From CAZAGD01 sp049699975 (GTDB lineage: Bacteria; Desulfobacterota; SM23-61), in the NCBI GenBank assembly GCA_049699975.1, contig JBNAWB010000084.1, positions 1 to 14,709 on the forward strand: a stretch of DNA of 14,709 nt, read 5' to 3'. Each line of letters opens with the position of its first letter. Position 1 is the first letter of the stretch. Both the position numbers and the translations under genes were made by a program. Positions 6,857 to 14,119 of this stretch are shown here, piece by piece. Below the pieces are notes generated by a model. That model searched no databases, was not told where the DNA came from, and was given only the letters and a program-made list of their open reading frames with translations.

Positions 6857-8566
6857 ATGGGCTACAAAGAAATTTATGAAGCCAGACCATGGCTGAAATT
6901 TTACCCGGCCGGCGTTCCTGACCAAGTTTCCATTCCCGAAAGATCTTTGGCCGAAGTTTTTGATGATGTTACTTCCCGCTATCGAGAAAAAACCGCGCTC
7001 ATTTTTTATGGACGAAAAATCAGCTTCCAAGAGCTTAGAGAACAGGTTGACCGTCTGGCTGCTGCCTTACATGATTTGGGAATAAAAAAAGGAGAAAGGG
7101 TAGCCCTTTATCTCCTTAATAGCCCCCAATATGTCATCTCTTATTTTGCCATTTTAAAGAACGGAGCGACCGTAACCCCCATCAGCCCAGTCTATACCAG
7201 CGTGGAAGTAAAATATCAACTGGCGGACAGCGAAGCCAAATATATAATCTGCCAAGATATCCTCTACGAAAATGTGGAAAAAACTAATTTCCCTATGCAA
7301 GAAATAATTGTCACCAACATTGGCGAATATCTCCCGCCTTTGAAGAAACTTTTGGGTAAGAGCCTCTTCGGCAGAATTTCGCGGGAAATGGAACTCCCTA
7401 CGCCGCAAATAAAAGAACAACCAGGGCTCCATCATTTCCAGAGTTTGATGAAAAAATATACCCCTCGTTCTCTGGAGATAAAAATTGATCCGCGGCAAGA
7501 TTTGGCTTGCCTTCCCTACACAGGAGGTACGACGGGTTCACCCAAAGGGGCTATGCTCAGTCATTACAATCTCATTGCTTGTGGTACGCAAACCCAAATT
7601 TTCTGGCCCATCTTTGAAGAAGGGAAAGAAACTGTCTTGGCCTTCCTGCCTTTCTATCACATTTACGGACAAGTGGTAGTTATGCTTAATGGGTTAAGTT
7701 ATGGTTCCACGCTTGTTCTCTTTACAACTCCTGACTTAGAAAAAATTCTGGAGGCGATAGAAGATTACAAAGCATCCATCTTCTATGGCGTGCCCACTAT
7801 GTATGAATATCTTAAAGAATATGATAAAACTGACCGCGTTAACTGGAAGCGCCTCAAAATGATCACTTGCGGGGCGGATACCCTCCATGAATCTACAGTA
7901 AGGGATTGGGAAAGAAAGACGGGTACCCGAATTTTAGAGGGCTATGGGCTTACGGAATGTAGCGCCGTTTCCCATACTAATCCCTACGGACGGCCCAAGA
8001 CAGGTTCATTTGGCGTCCCTTTACCGAATATTAAGGCAGCAATCATCGATCCGGAAAAAGATGAATTCCTGCCCGTGGGTGAAATCGGCGAACTTATCCT
8101 GCACGGCCCGAATGTCATGCAAGGATATTGGAAAAAACCGGAAGACACTAAAAACCAATTAATCGAGATTGATGGAGAAACCTGGCTGCGCACAGGGGAC
8201 TTAGTGAAAATGGATGAAGAGGGATACTTTCATTTTTACGATCGGAAGAAGGATTTAATTAAATATAAAGGATACTCAGTCTTTGCCAAGGATATTGAAG
8301 AAGTTCTTTATGCCCATCCGCAAATTAAAGCGGCGGGAGTAATTGGTGTTCCTGATCCCAAAGTGGGTCAACTTATCAAAGCTATGGTTGTTTTGCAGCC
8401 CGAGGCCAGAGGAAAAATTTCGGAAGAAGAAATCATTAAATATTGTGAAGAAAGATTAGCCCATTATAAAGTACCAAAGATTGTCGAATTTCGAGGTGAA
8501 CTACCCAAGACAGATGTGGGCAAAATTTCCCGCCGGGAGCTTAGAGAAGAATCTTTGGAGAGCTAA
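6857..8566 (+). CDS. AMP-forming acyl-CoA ligase (long-chain fatty-acid--CoA ligase type)
   Basis: This 569-residue cytoplasmic or membrane-peripheral enzyme of the ANL superfamily should activate a carboxylic acid with ATP to an acyl-adenylate, then transfer it to CoA. The core motifs are intact: the P-loop-like YTGGTTGSPKGAMLSH (from about residue 221), FLPFYHIYG, the adenylate-binding GYGLTECS (about 362), TGDLVKMDEEGYF, the hinge DRKKDLIKYKGYSV, and the C-terminal catalytic lysine in DVGKISRREL (K556). Length and motifs fit the FadD-like group; chain length or aromatic specificity cannot be told. The ATG follows a purine-rich GGGGGGAGGG ribosome-binding stretch. The stop TAA abuts the ATG of livG, so the ligase is co-translated with two importer ATPases. 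That suggests it acts on the imported substrate, or on one derived from it. Confidence 0.93.
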   Translation: MGYKEIYEARPWLKFYPAGVPDQVSIPERSLAEVFDDVTSRYREKTALIFYGRKISFQELREQVDRLAAALHDLGIKKGERVALYLLNSPQYVISYFAILKNGATVTPISPVYTSVEVKYQLADSEAKYIICQDILYENVEKTNFPMQEIIVTNIGEYLPPLKKLLGKSLFGRISREMELPTPQIKEQPGLHHFQSLMKKYTPRSLEIKIDPRQDLACLPYTGGTTGSPKGAMLSHYNLIACGTQTQIFWPIFEEGKETVLAFLPFYHIYGQVVVMLNGLSYGSTLVLFTTPDLEKILEAIEDYKASIFYGVPTMYEYLKEYDKTDRVNWKRLKMITCGADTLHESTVRDWERKTGTRILEGYGLTECSAVSHTNPYGRPKTGSFGVPLPNIKAAIIDPEKDEFLPVGEIGELILHGPNVMQGYWKKPEDTKNQLIEIDGETWLRTGDLVKMDEEGYFHFYDRKKDLIKYKGYSVFAKDIEEVLYAHPQIKAAGVIGVPDPKVGQLIKAMVVLQPEARGKISEEEIIKYCEERLAHYKVPKIVEFRGELPKTDVGKISRRELREESLES

Positions 8567-9334
8567 ATGAATGAGCCATTTTTAGAAGTCCATCAGCTCA
8601 GCAAGCATTTTGGCGGCCTGGCCGCGGTAAATAAGGTCAGCTTCCAAATGAGCCGGGAAGAAATTGTCGGTCTCATCGGGCCGAATGGCGCAGGCAAGAC
8701 GACCCTGCTCCGGTTGATTACGGGGATATTAAAGCCAGATTCCGGATATATTAAATTTAAAGGCCAAAATATTACCGGCCTGCCTACTTGGGAAATTGTC
8801 AATCAAGGAATTGCCGGTACTTTTCAAACTACCCGGCCCTTCCGCAGGTTACCCATTATTGCTAATGTAATGGTACCGTGTCTATCTCCCCGGGCTTTGA
8901 AGAGAGGAGAATGGGTTAAAAAAATTGAAGCTAAAGCTCTTGATGCTTTAGAATTTGCCGGCATTTCTGATTTGGCGCGAGAACGCGCCTCATCTTTATC
9001 TCACGGGGATTTAAAACGCCTGGAAATTGCCCGTGCCATAGCCACCGATCCAGAATTACTTCTCTTGGATGAACCTTTCGGAGGACTGAATCCGGCCGAA
9101 ACGGATCTGCTGGCCAAATCTATAAAACGTTTGCACAAAGGAGGGAGGTTTGGTCGTTTGCATAGCGAAGGGCCGGCCATGATTATAATCGAACATAAAC
9201 TGCAAGAGCTCATGAAGATTGTTGATCGCGTTATCGTCCTTCATTTCGGAGAAATTATTGCCGATGGTCCGCCGCAAGAAGTGGTCAAAAACCCTCGGGT
9301 CATTGAGGCTTATATCGGGGAGGAGGTAATCTAA
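8567..9334 (+). CDS. livG: LivG-type ABC transporter ATPase, importer 2
   Basis: This is a 255-residue ATPase of importer 2. It has Walker A GPNGAGKT (38-45), Q-loop GTFQTTR (Q87), signature LSHGD (144-148, a LivG-like variant of LSGGQ), Walker B LLLLDEP (164-170) and switch histidine IEHKL (H210). The stretch from the catalytic glutamate to the switch histidine is 41 residues against 33 in the importer 1 homologue. The extra residues sit at RLHKGGRFGRLHSEGPAM and are bounded by an 8-bp direct repeat, suggesting an in-frame duplication. The ATG comes immediately after the ligase stop, and GGAG lies eight bases upstream inside the ligase gene. The next gene starts directly after its own stop. 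Its permease partners lie on the opposite strand downstream. Confidence 0.93.
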   Translation: MNEPFLEVHQLSKHFGGLAAVNKVSFQMSREEIVGLIGPNGAGKTTLLRLITGILKPDSGYIKFKGQNITGLPTWEIVNQGIAGTFQTTRPFRRLPIIANVMVPCLSPRALKRGEWVKKIEAKALDALEFAGISDLARERASSLSHGDLKRLEIARAIATDPELLLLDEPFGGLNPAETDLLAKSIKRLHKGGRFGRLHSEGPAMIIIEHKLQELMKIVDRVIVLHFGEIIADGPPQEVVKNPRVIEAYIGEEVI

Positions 9335-10084
9335 GTGCTCTTAGAAGTAAAAAACCTGCGGGTATGCTATGACACAGCTACCATCCTTAATGGAGTGAGT
9401 CTGGAAGTAAAGGAAGGTGAATTGGTAAGTGTGGTTGGCCCTAACGGTGCGGGTAAGACCACCATGCTGCGGGCCATCACGGGGCTGGTGCGCTGGGAAA
9501 GAGAAACTTTGCGGGGGTCGAAGTATGGAGATATAACTATCGAAGGAACCGTTGAATTTCGCGGAGAGCGAATTGACCACCTTCCCGCGCACGAAATATC
9601 CCGCCGGGGCTTAATTCTCTGCCCCGAGAGGAGACGCCCTTTTCGGGAAATGAGTGTTTTGGATAATTTAAAAGCTGGCGCTTATCTTTTGAAAGATGAG
9701 GAGCAATTTAAAAAAAATTTAGAAAAGATTTATTCTTTCTTTCCCGTACTCAAAGAGCGAGAAAAGCAGGTCTCCGGAACTCTTTCGGGTGGTGAACAGC
9801 AGATGCTGGCCATTGGCCGGGCTTTAATGTATCGGCCGCAATTGCTCTGTATTGATGAGCCCTCTACGGGGCTGGCTCCTTTGATCCGCAAAGAACTTTT
9901 CACGCGCATCAAAGAAATTCAAGTATCTGGTATCCCCGTCCTTTTAGTTGAACAGGATGTCAGTTCTGCCTTCCGTCTTTCCTCCCGAAATTATGTTCTT
10001 TCCCAAGGAAAGGTGGTAGCCTCCGGGACGAGCGAGCTTCTCTTGCAGGATGAGGCTATCAGGAAGACATATTTAGGACTTTAA
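9335..10084 (+). CDS. livF: LivF-type ABC transporter ATPase, importer 2
   Basis: This is a 249-residue ATPase partner of the adjacent G subunit. Motifs are Walker A GPNGAGKT (35-42), the LivF-type CPERRRPFREMSVLDNL segment (97-112), signature LSGGE (150-154), Walker B LLCIDEP (170-176) and VEQDVSSAFRL, with glutamine in place of the switch histidine. An insertion of about 12 residues, RWERETLRGSKYGDITIEG, follows the first helix compared with the importer 1 copy. I have seen this style in one LivF subgroup, so it marks a separate lineage rather than damage. The start is GTG, with a strong GGGGAGGAGG ribosome-binding site at 9317-9326 and no spacer after livG. The gene ends 11 bp before the convergent M permease, with no room for a separate terminator. 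Confidence 0.93.
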   Translation: MLLEVKNLRVCYDTATILNGVSLEVKEGELVSVVGPNGAGKTTMLRAITGLVRWERETLRGSKYGDITIEGTVEFRGERIDHLPAHEISRRGLILCPERRRPFREMSVLDNLKAGAYLLKDEEQFKKNLEKIYSFFPVLKEREKQVSGTLSGGEQQMLAIGRALMYRPQLLCIDEPSTGLAPLIRKELFTRIKEIQVSGIPVLLVEQDVSSAFRLSSRNYVLSQGKVVASGTSELLLQDEAIRKTYLGL

Positions 10085-10095
10085 GCTTTTCCTCC

Positions 10096-11133
10096 TTACT
10101 CCAGTTCCGCAAAGCAGACTCGGCAATTTTCTCGCCAGCCAGCATTTTTGATCTTGCAGCGGGGACACTCTTTTTCCATTCGCTCCCGGATCCAGGTGGT
10201 TATCCCTTCCGGCATATAGAGTAGGATGAGCACGACGATTAGGGCAAATAAAAGAATCCTAATCTCGGGCAAGATGCGTAAAAGTTCCATAAGCGGAAAG
10301 AGGATAAACACGCCCACCATGGGACCATAAATTGTCGCTACCCCGCCGAAGATGGCCCAGATGATGGCTTGAAAAGAAAGAGACACCTCCAAAGTAGAAG
10401 GTCCAGCTATTTTCATGAAATGCGTATAAATCCCCCCGGCTATGCCCGCAAAAAGGCCACTCAAAGAAAAAGCAATTAATTTATACCTTGTGGTATTTAT
10501 CCCGGATGCGCGCACGGCAATCTCATCTTCGCGGATAGCATGCAAAATAATGCCCGTCTTGGAAGTAGCTATCTTCCACATGATTAATCCCAACCCGATC
10601 ATCAAGCCTACGCAAATATAATAAGTAATCACCCGGGAACGGGCTAAAGGAGCAATTCCCGATACACCCAATTCTCCCCCAGTGATTTGGGGGATAGTAA
10701 AAACAATCCCCATGAGAATAATCGGAAAAGCCAGAGTAGCCAGGGCTAAATACGGACCGCGCAACCGCAAACAGGGAATCCCTACGGCTAACCCGGCCAC
10801 CACCGCCATGAGGGCTCCCAAAGGGACCGTAGCCCAAGGGGGCAAACCCATATGCAAGTTAAGTAAAGCGGAAGTGTAAGCAGCCACCCCGAAAAACAAG
10901 GCTTGCCCGAAATTAACTTGTCCCGTAAAACCGGAAAGGAGGTCCCAACTTGCGGCAAAGATGGCAAAGATTGAAGAAAAAATAATTATGCGCAAAAGAT
11001 AAGGATCATCCATAATTAAAGGAAGAATTAATAAGAAAATACAAAAAAAGAAAACTATGATGCGGCCGGGAAGAATAAAAATTTCCTTCTGCAAGAGTTG
11101 CCATAGTCGCGGGAAGAATAATAATTTGTCCAT
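10096..11133 (-). CDS. livM: LivM-type permease with C-terminal zinc-ribbon tail, importer 2
   Basis: This is a 345-residue inner-membrane channel subunit. LivM landmarks are SWDLLSGFTGQVNFGQALFFGVAAYTSALL, the GIPCLRLRGPYLALATLAFP block, coupling loop AIREDEIAVRASGINTTRYK, and IFGGVATIYGPMVGV. After the last helix (LLYMPEGITTWIRERMEKE) comes a short extension, CPRCKIKNAGWRENCRVCFAELE, with cysteines at 323, 326, 337 and 340 in a CX2CX10CX2C pattern. That is the spacing of a classic zinc ribbon. E. coli LivM and the importer 1 copy lack it. On normal topology the tail would face the cytoplasm near the ATPases. The ATG at 11133 has AGGAGAG upstream and lies four bases after the H permease stop. 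The gene converges on the importer 2 ATPases, which are on the other strand. Confidence 0.92.
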   Translation of the reverse strand: MDKLLFFPRLWQLLQKEIFILPGRIIVFFFCIFLLILPLIMDDPYLLRIIIFSSIFAIFAASWDLLSGFTGQVNFGQALFFGVAAYTSALLNLHMGLPPWATVPLGALMAVVAGLAVGIPCLRLRGPYLALATLAFPIILMGIVFTIPQITGGELGVSGIAPLARSRVITYYICVGLMIGLGLIMWKIATSKTGIILHAIREDEIAVRASGINTTRYKLIAFSLSGLFAGIAGGIYTHFMKIAGPSTLEVSLSFQAIIWAIFGGVATIYGPMVGVFILFPLMELLRILPEIRILLFALIVVLILLYMPEGITTWIRERMEKECPRCKIKNAGWRENCRVCFAELE

Positions 11134-11137
11134 AATC

Positions 11138-12007
11138 CTATCTCTCCTCTTCGAAAACTACGCCAAATAAGCCCTCGGGGCGAAGTAATAGCACAACAAT
11201 CATGATGGAAAGAGAAAGAGCTCCTTTGAGAAACGCCCCTAAAGGGATTAAAAAGACCACTAAGGTCTCGGAAAACCCTAAAATGAAAGCTCCCAAGAAG
11301 CTTCCTTTGATGGAACCCAACCCTCCTAAGACCACTACGGCTAACATCATGACCAGCGGATGAAGCCACATATATGGCTCGACTACGAAAAGGGGAGCTA
11401 TTAAAGCTCCGGCAATAGCTGCCATAGCCACTGCAATAGCCATAGTGATCATAGCCACTTGGTTTACATTCATCCCCATTAAGTTGGCGACTTCTCTATC
11501 CTGGGCAGTCGCCCGAATAGCTAGGCCCAGTTTTGTCTTGAATAAAATTTCCCAGGTGATTATGAGCACCGCAAAAACAACTATTAAAGTGAGCAGATGT
11601 TGAATGCTTACGCGCACGCCCGCAAATTCAAAAAATCCGGGAAACAAACTGGGATTTCCTCGGAAATGACCACCAAAGATGATGAGCATTAATTCTTGAA
11701 AAACCATAGCCACAGCAATAGTGACGATCATGACGGTTATTTCATGCTCTCTGATCGGCTCTATAGTAAGCTTATAAGTCACCACACCCACAATAGGGAC
11801 CAAAATCACGGTCAATAAAATGGAAAGAAAAGGGTTCCAGCCTAAGCGCGTGGAAAAGGTAAAGATAAAATAGGCCGCCAGCATATAGAAAGCCGTGTGG
11901 GCTATATTAACAATTCTGGCGACCCCGAAAATCAAAGAAAAACCAATAGCCAACAGAGCATAAACGCCACCATTAATCAGACCATTTATTAAAATATTTT
12001 CCACCAT
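11138..12007 (-). CDS. livH: LivH-type permease, importer 2
   Basis: This is a 289-residue inner-membrane channel subunit with about eight hydrophobic spans. It opens with MVENILINGLINGGVYALLAIGFSLIFG, followed by ARIVNIAHTAFYMLAAYF, where the usual FAQGE-type segment reads IAHTA. The coupling loop is AIRATAQDREVANLMGMNVNQV (about 165-186), and the C-terminal AVVVLGGLGSIKGSFLGAFILGFSET is typical. The ATG at 12007 has AAGGAG about ten bases upstream. It lies 109 bp downstream of binding protein 2, with a strong hairpin in that gap, and four bases upstream of the M permease. It is intact and of normal length. Confidence 0.93.
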   Translation of the reverse strand: MVENILINGLINGGVYALLAIGFSLIFGVARIVNIAHTAFYMLAAYFIFTFSTRLGWNPFLSILLTVILVPIVGVVTYKLTIEPIREHEITVMIVTIAVAMVFQELMLIIFGGHFRGNPSLFPGFFEFAGVRVSIQHLLTLIVVFAVLIITWEILFKTKLGLAIRATAQDREVANLMGMNVNQVAMITMAIAVAMAAIAGALIAPLFVVEPYMWLHPLVMMLAVVVLGGLGSIKGSFLGAFILGFSETLVVFLIPLGAFLKGALSLSIMIVVLLLRPEGLFGVVFEEER

Positions 12008-12060
12008 TGATTTCGAGCTCCTTCGCTCTCTTGCGGGAAATATTTTTATACTATAATCCC

Positions 12061-12090
12061 CTTCCCCCCCTTTAGAAAAAGGGGGGGAAG
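12061..12090 (-). promoter_or_regulatory. strong intercistronic hairpin between binding protein 2 and livH
   Basis: CTTCCCCCCCTTT (12061-12073) and AAAGGGGGGGAAG (12078-12090) form a perfect 13-bp stem with a 4-base loop. In the minus-strand transcript it starts 27 bases after the binding-protein stop and is followed by GGGGATTATAG rather than a U run, so it is not a textbook terminator. Such hairpins often protect the message of the abundant binding protein from 3' decay and lower permease expression. That role is inferred. Similar short G/C-run palindromes also occur as dispersed repeats. Confidence 0.6.
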
Positions 12091-12116
12091 CAAGGCGGCA
12101 AAGAATAATCTATATC

Positions 12117-13391
12117 CTATTTTTTCTTATATTTCTCTACAACCCAGGGCGGGATTATGTATTTAACGGTTCCTTTATACATGATCCCTTCCCACCCATC
12201 GGGCCAAACACATTTTAATTCCCCATTCTGCCATTGGGTGCCAATACCCGTATAATTCTTCGGACCAAAAGGAACATCATGTTCTTTAGTAAAAACGCCT
12301 CTCCCTGATGTGCCTACATATTCGGTGGTTTCCATTATGGGAACTAATTTGTCGGCGTCTAAGGTTGCTCCTTTCTCGATGGCTTGGGCCAAGATATAAA
12401 TAGCATCATAAGTAGCGGCCGTATAAGCAGGAAATTCGCCAGCTTTCTTCACGAAAGCATCGTAAAAACCTATGGTGCGTGGTGTCATTTCAACTCTGGC
12501 CCAGGTATTCATAGTCATTTCATAATTTCCCAAACCGGCCGTAGCCTCCCAAAAGCCTTTTTTCTGGGCTTCCACATTGATGCCTACGGATGCGGCTGGA
12601 ATCTTAAGTTCTCCCCACTTCTTGGCGTAAGGAATGCCCACTGGTCCAGAGAAAGAGGTAAATATAATATTAGCTCCCGAGGCATTTATGGCCGATAATT
12701 CGGCAGTTACATCAGTCGCTACCGCCGACGGCCGCCATTCACCGGCAATCTCCATGCCCATCTTTGGTATATTCTCTTTGCCAGCAGCAACAATGGGATC
12801 AGCCCAAACTGCTTTTTCCGCAATCAACGCCACCTTTGGTTTAATTCCCAATTCTTTACCAATAATCTTGGCCACCATAGCTAAGAGCAGGAAGTCTACT
12901 TTGCCCAAATAAATTGAATTAAGAGGTGAGACGCGGAACCAATACTTGTATTTGCTGTAATCCTTAGCCACTCGGGTACATAGTTCAGGATGAGCCGCCC
13001 CGCACCCCATAAAAATCTTTTTATATTCCATGGCTACATCCTGCATAGCAAAAACCGCTTCTGTCCGGAACCCGCCCACTAAGAAATCAACTTTATCCCG
13101 GGTTATGGCTCTTTCGATAGCGCTGGCCGCATCTGGAACATTTAAAATTTCGTTAGTATCAATTTTTACTAATTTTATTGGCCGTCTTGTATTCCCCACT
13201 AAAACTCCACCTTTAGCATTAATCTCATCACGGGCTAACTCAGCGCCCCACCAATGATGCTGGCCCTGCACAAAAGCCATAGGCCCAGCTACCCCAATTT
13301 TAATCTCTTGGCCGAAGGCCCCGGAAAAGGAAATAAATAAAATCCCTAAAATAAAAACTAATCCCCATATTCCTTTCTGCCAAACTTTCAT
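12117..13391 (-). CDS. periplasmic substrate-binding protein, importer 2 (LivJ/LivK type)
   Basis: This 424-residue type I periplasmic binding protein (Peripla_BP_6 fold) has a signal peptide: MKVWQKG, a hydrophobic core, and cleavage near SGAFGQ (about residue 28). The mature start IKIGVAGPMAFVQGQHHWWGAELARDEINAKGGVLVGNTRRPIKLVKID is the family hallmark, followed by AIERAITRDKVDFLVGGFRTEAV and the later PAYTAATYDAIYILAQAIE segment. It is only distantly like binding protein 1 and probably has a different ligand. Two features may mark a subgroup: GAAHPELCTRVAKDYSKYKYWFRVSP (about 121-146) and a C-terminal tail rich in Trp and Tyr. The ATG at 13391 has a strong GGAAGGAGG ribosome-binding site. 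It heads the permease half-operon of importer 2, 51 bp downstream of the RNase H-like gene in the same direction. Confidence 0.93.
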   Translation of the reverse strand: MKVWQKGIWGLVFILGILFISFSGAFGQEIKIGVAGPMAFVQGQHHWWGAELARDEINAKGGVLVGNTRRPIKLVKIDTNEILNVPDAASAIERAITRDKVDFLVGGFRTEAVFAMQDVAMEYKKIFMGCGAAHPELCTRVAKDYSKYKYWFRVSPLNSIYLGKVDFLLLAMVAKIIGKELGIKPKVALIAEKAVWADPIVAAGKENIPKMGMEIAGEWRPSAVATDVTAELSAINASGANIIFTSFSGPVGIPYAKKWGELKIPAASVGINVEAQKKGFWEATAGLGNYEMTMNTWARVEMTPRTIGFYDAFVKKAGEFPAYTAATYDAIYILAQAIEKGATLDADKLVPIMETTEYVGTSGRGVFTKEHDVPFGPKNYTGIGTQWQNGELKCVWPDGWEGIMYKGTVKYIIPPWVVEKYKKK

Positions 13392-13442
13392 CGTTATGCC
13401 CTCCTTCCTATAGTTTTTTTGCCGTAAATCAACTCTTCCCCT

Positions 13443-13928
13443 CTATATATTCTTATCTGGATAAAGATTTTCTTCCAGATAAGTTTCTAAGTGAAACAGA
13501 TTTACTACATCTTCTCGGTTATAAGTCAGGAGGAGTTGGAGAGCTTCTTGGTCGTTGTAAAGCCGGTAACGCTCCCAGAGGCGCATAGCTTCTATTCCGT
13601 CCACTCCTTTGGATAGTCGTCCAATACCCAGCTTTTCTTCCACACACTTTAAACCACCGTATAAATTTTTCTTCCAGCAATCATACATTAAATCGCGGCA
13701 ATTAAAATATTTGCGCAAATCTAACTTAAGTACTCTTTTTATTACGGGCAGGTCAAAGCGCGATCCATTATAGGTGCGCAAAGTAGAGACGCCGCTTAAG
13801 GCGTTCCAAAGGTTGGTCCAGTTTACTTCTTCGCCAACTAACTGGATAAGCCGATGAGGGGGAACAAAAATTCCGATAATGGTAATTTCTCCCCGGAATG
13901 ATGTCTCGATATCTAAGTAGGCCTTCAT
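13443..13928 (-). CDS. short RNase H-like (YprB-type, DEDDy) nuclease-fold protein
   Basis: This 161-residue cytosolic protein has the RNase H-like 3'-5' exonuclease fold. The acidic motifs are in order: DIE (D6, E8) on the first strand, TYNGSRFDLPVI (with N54, F58, D59), a middle segment RDLMYDCW, and a C-terminal YNREDVVNL (Y136 and D140), the DEDDy arrangement of YprB/RNase_H_2 domains. It is much shorter than typical YprB proteins, lacking the leading helix-hairpin-like and trailing repeat regions, but all catalytic positions seem present. Substrate and process are unknown; single-stranded DNA or RNA trimming is a guess. The ATG at 13928 has no clear ribosome-binding site close by. It reads toward binding protein 2, yet nothing links it to transport. 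Confidence 0.82.
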   Translation of the reverse strand: MKAYLDIETSFRGEITIIGIFVPPHRLIQLVGEEVNWTNLWNALSGVSTLRTYNGSRFDLPVIKRVLKLDLRKYFNCRDLMYDCWKKNLYGGLKCVEEKLGIGRLSKGVDGIEAMRLWERYRLYNDQEALQLLLTYNREDVVNLFHLETYLEENLYPDKNI

Positions 13929-13939
13929 GGAACTAAGTC

Positions 13940-14068
13940 TTAATTAAGCTCCGCGAAATATTTATAATGCCTCAGCCAAAGTGGAAAAACTTCCTGAGGC
14001 TTCCCGAATATTTTCCCTTCCCCTTTTTCTCTCCTCAGCCGGGGATACCCAGAATGAGGAATTTGCAT
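13940..14068 (-). CDS. possible small ORF upstream of the RNase H-like gene
   Basis: This is a 42-residue reading, MQIPHSGYPRLRREKGEGKI continuing to PLWLRHYKYFAELN, that ends 11 bp before the RNase H-like start on the same strand. An AAGGA sits about 12 bases before its ATG. The frame stays open back to 14179, but that longer version would overlap the divergent gene starting at 14120. The composition looks protein-like (basic, then an aromatic amphipathic end), but I do not recognise a family. The spacing would suit translational coupling. It could equally be chance. Confidence 0.25.
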   Translation of the reverse strand: MQIPHSGYPRLRREKGEGKIFGKPQEVFPLWLRHYKYFAELN

Positions 14069-14119
14069 TCGCCGATGTTTTTCCTTATAATTAATCTCAG
14101 CTTGATTTTCATTACCAGA

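Noticed and set aside
12061..12090. Rho-independent terminator after binding protein 2
   Set aside because: The stem is strong, but no U run follows on either strand, and the permease genes of the same importer come next. An intercistronic hairpin fits better.
13967..14119. N-terminal extension of the 101-residue hypothetical
   Set aside because: The extension is rich in Pro, Phe and Ile with no family resemblance, while the recognisable pattern starts just after ATG 14120.
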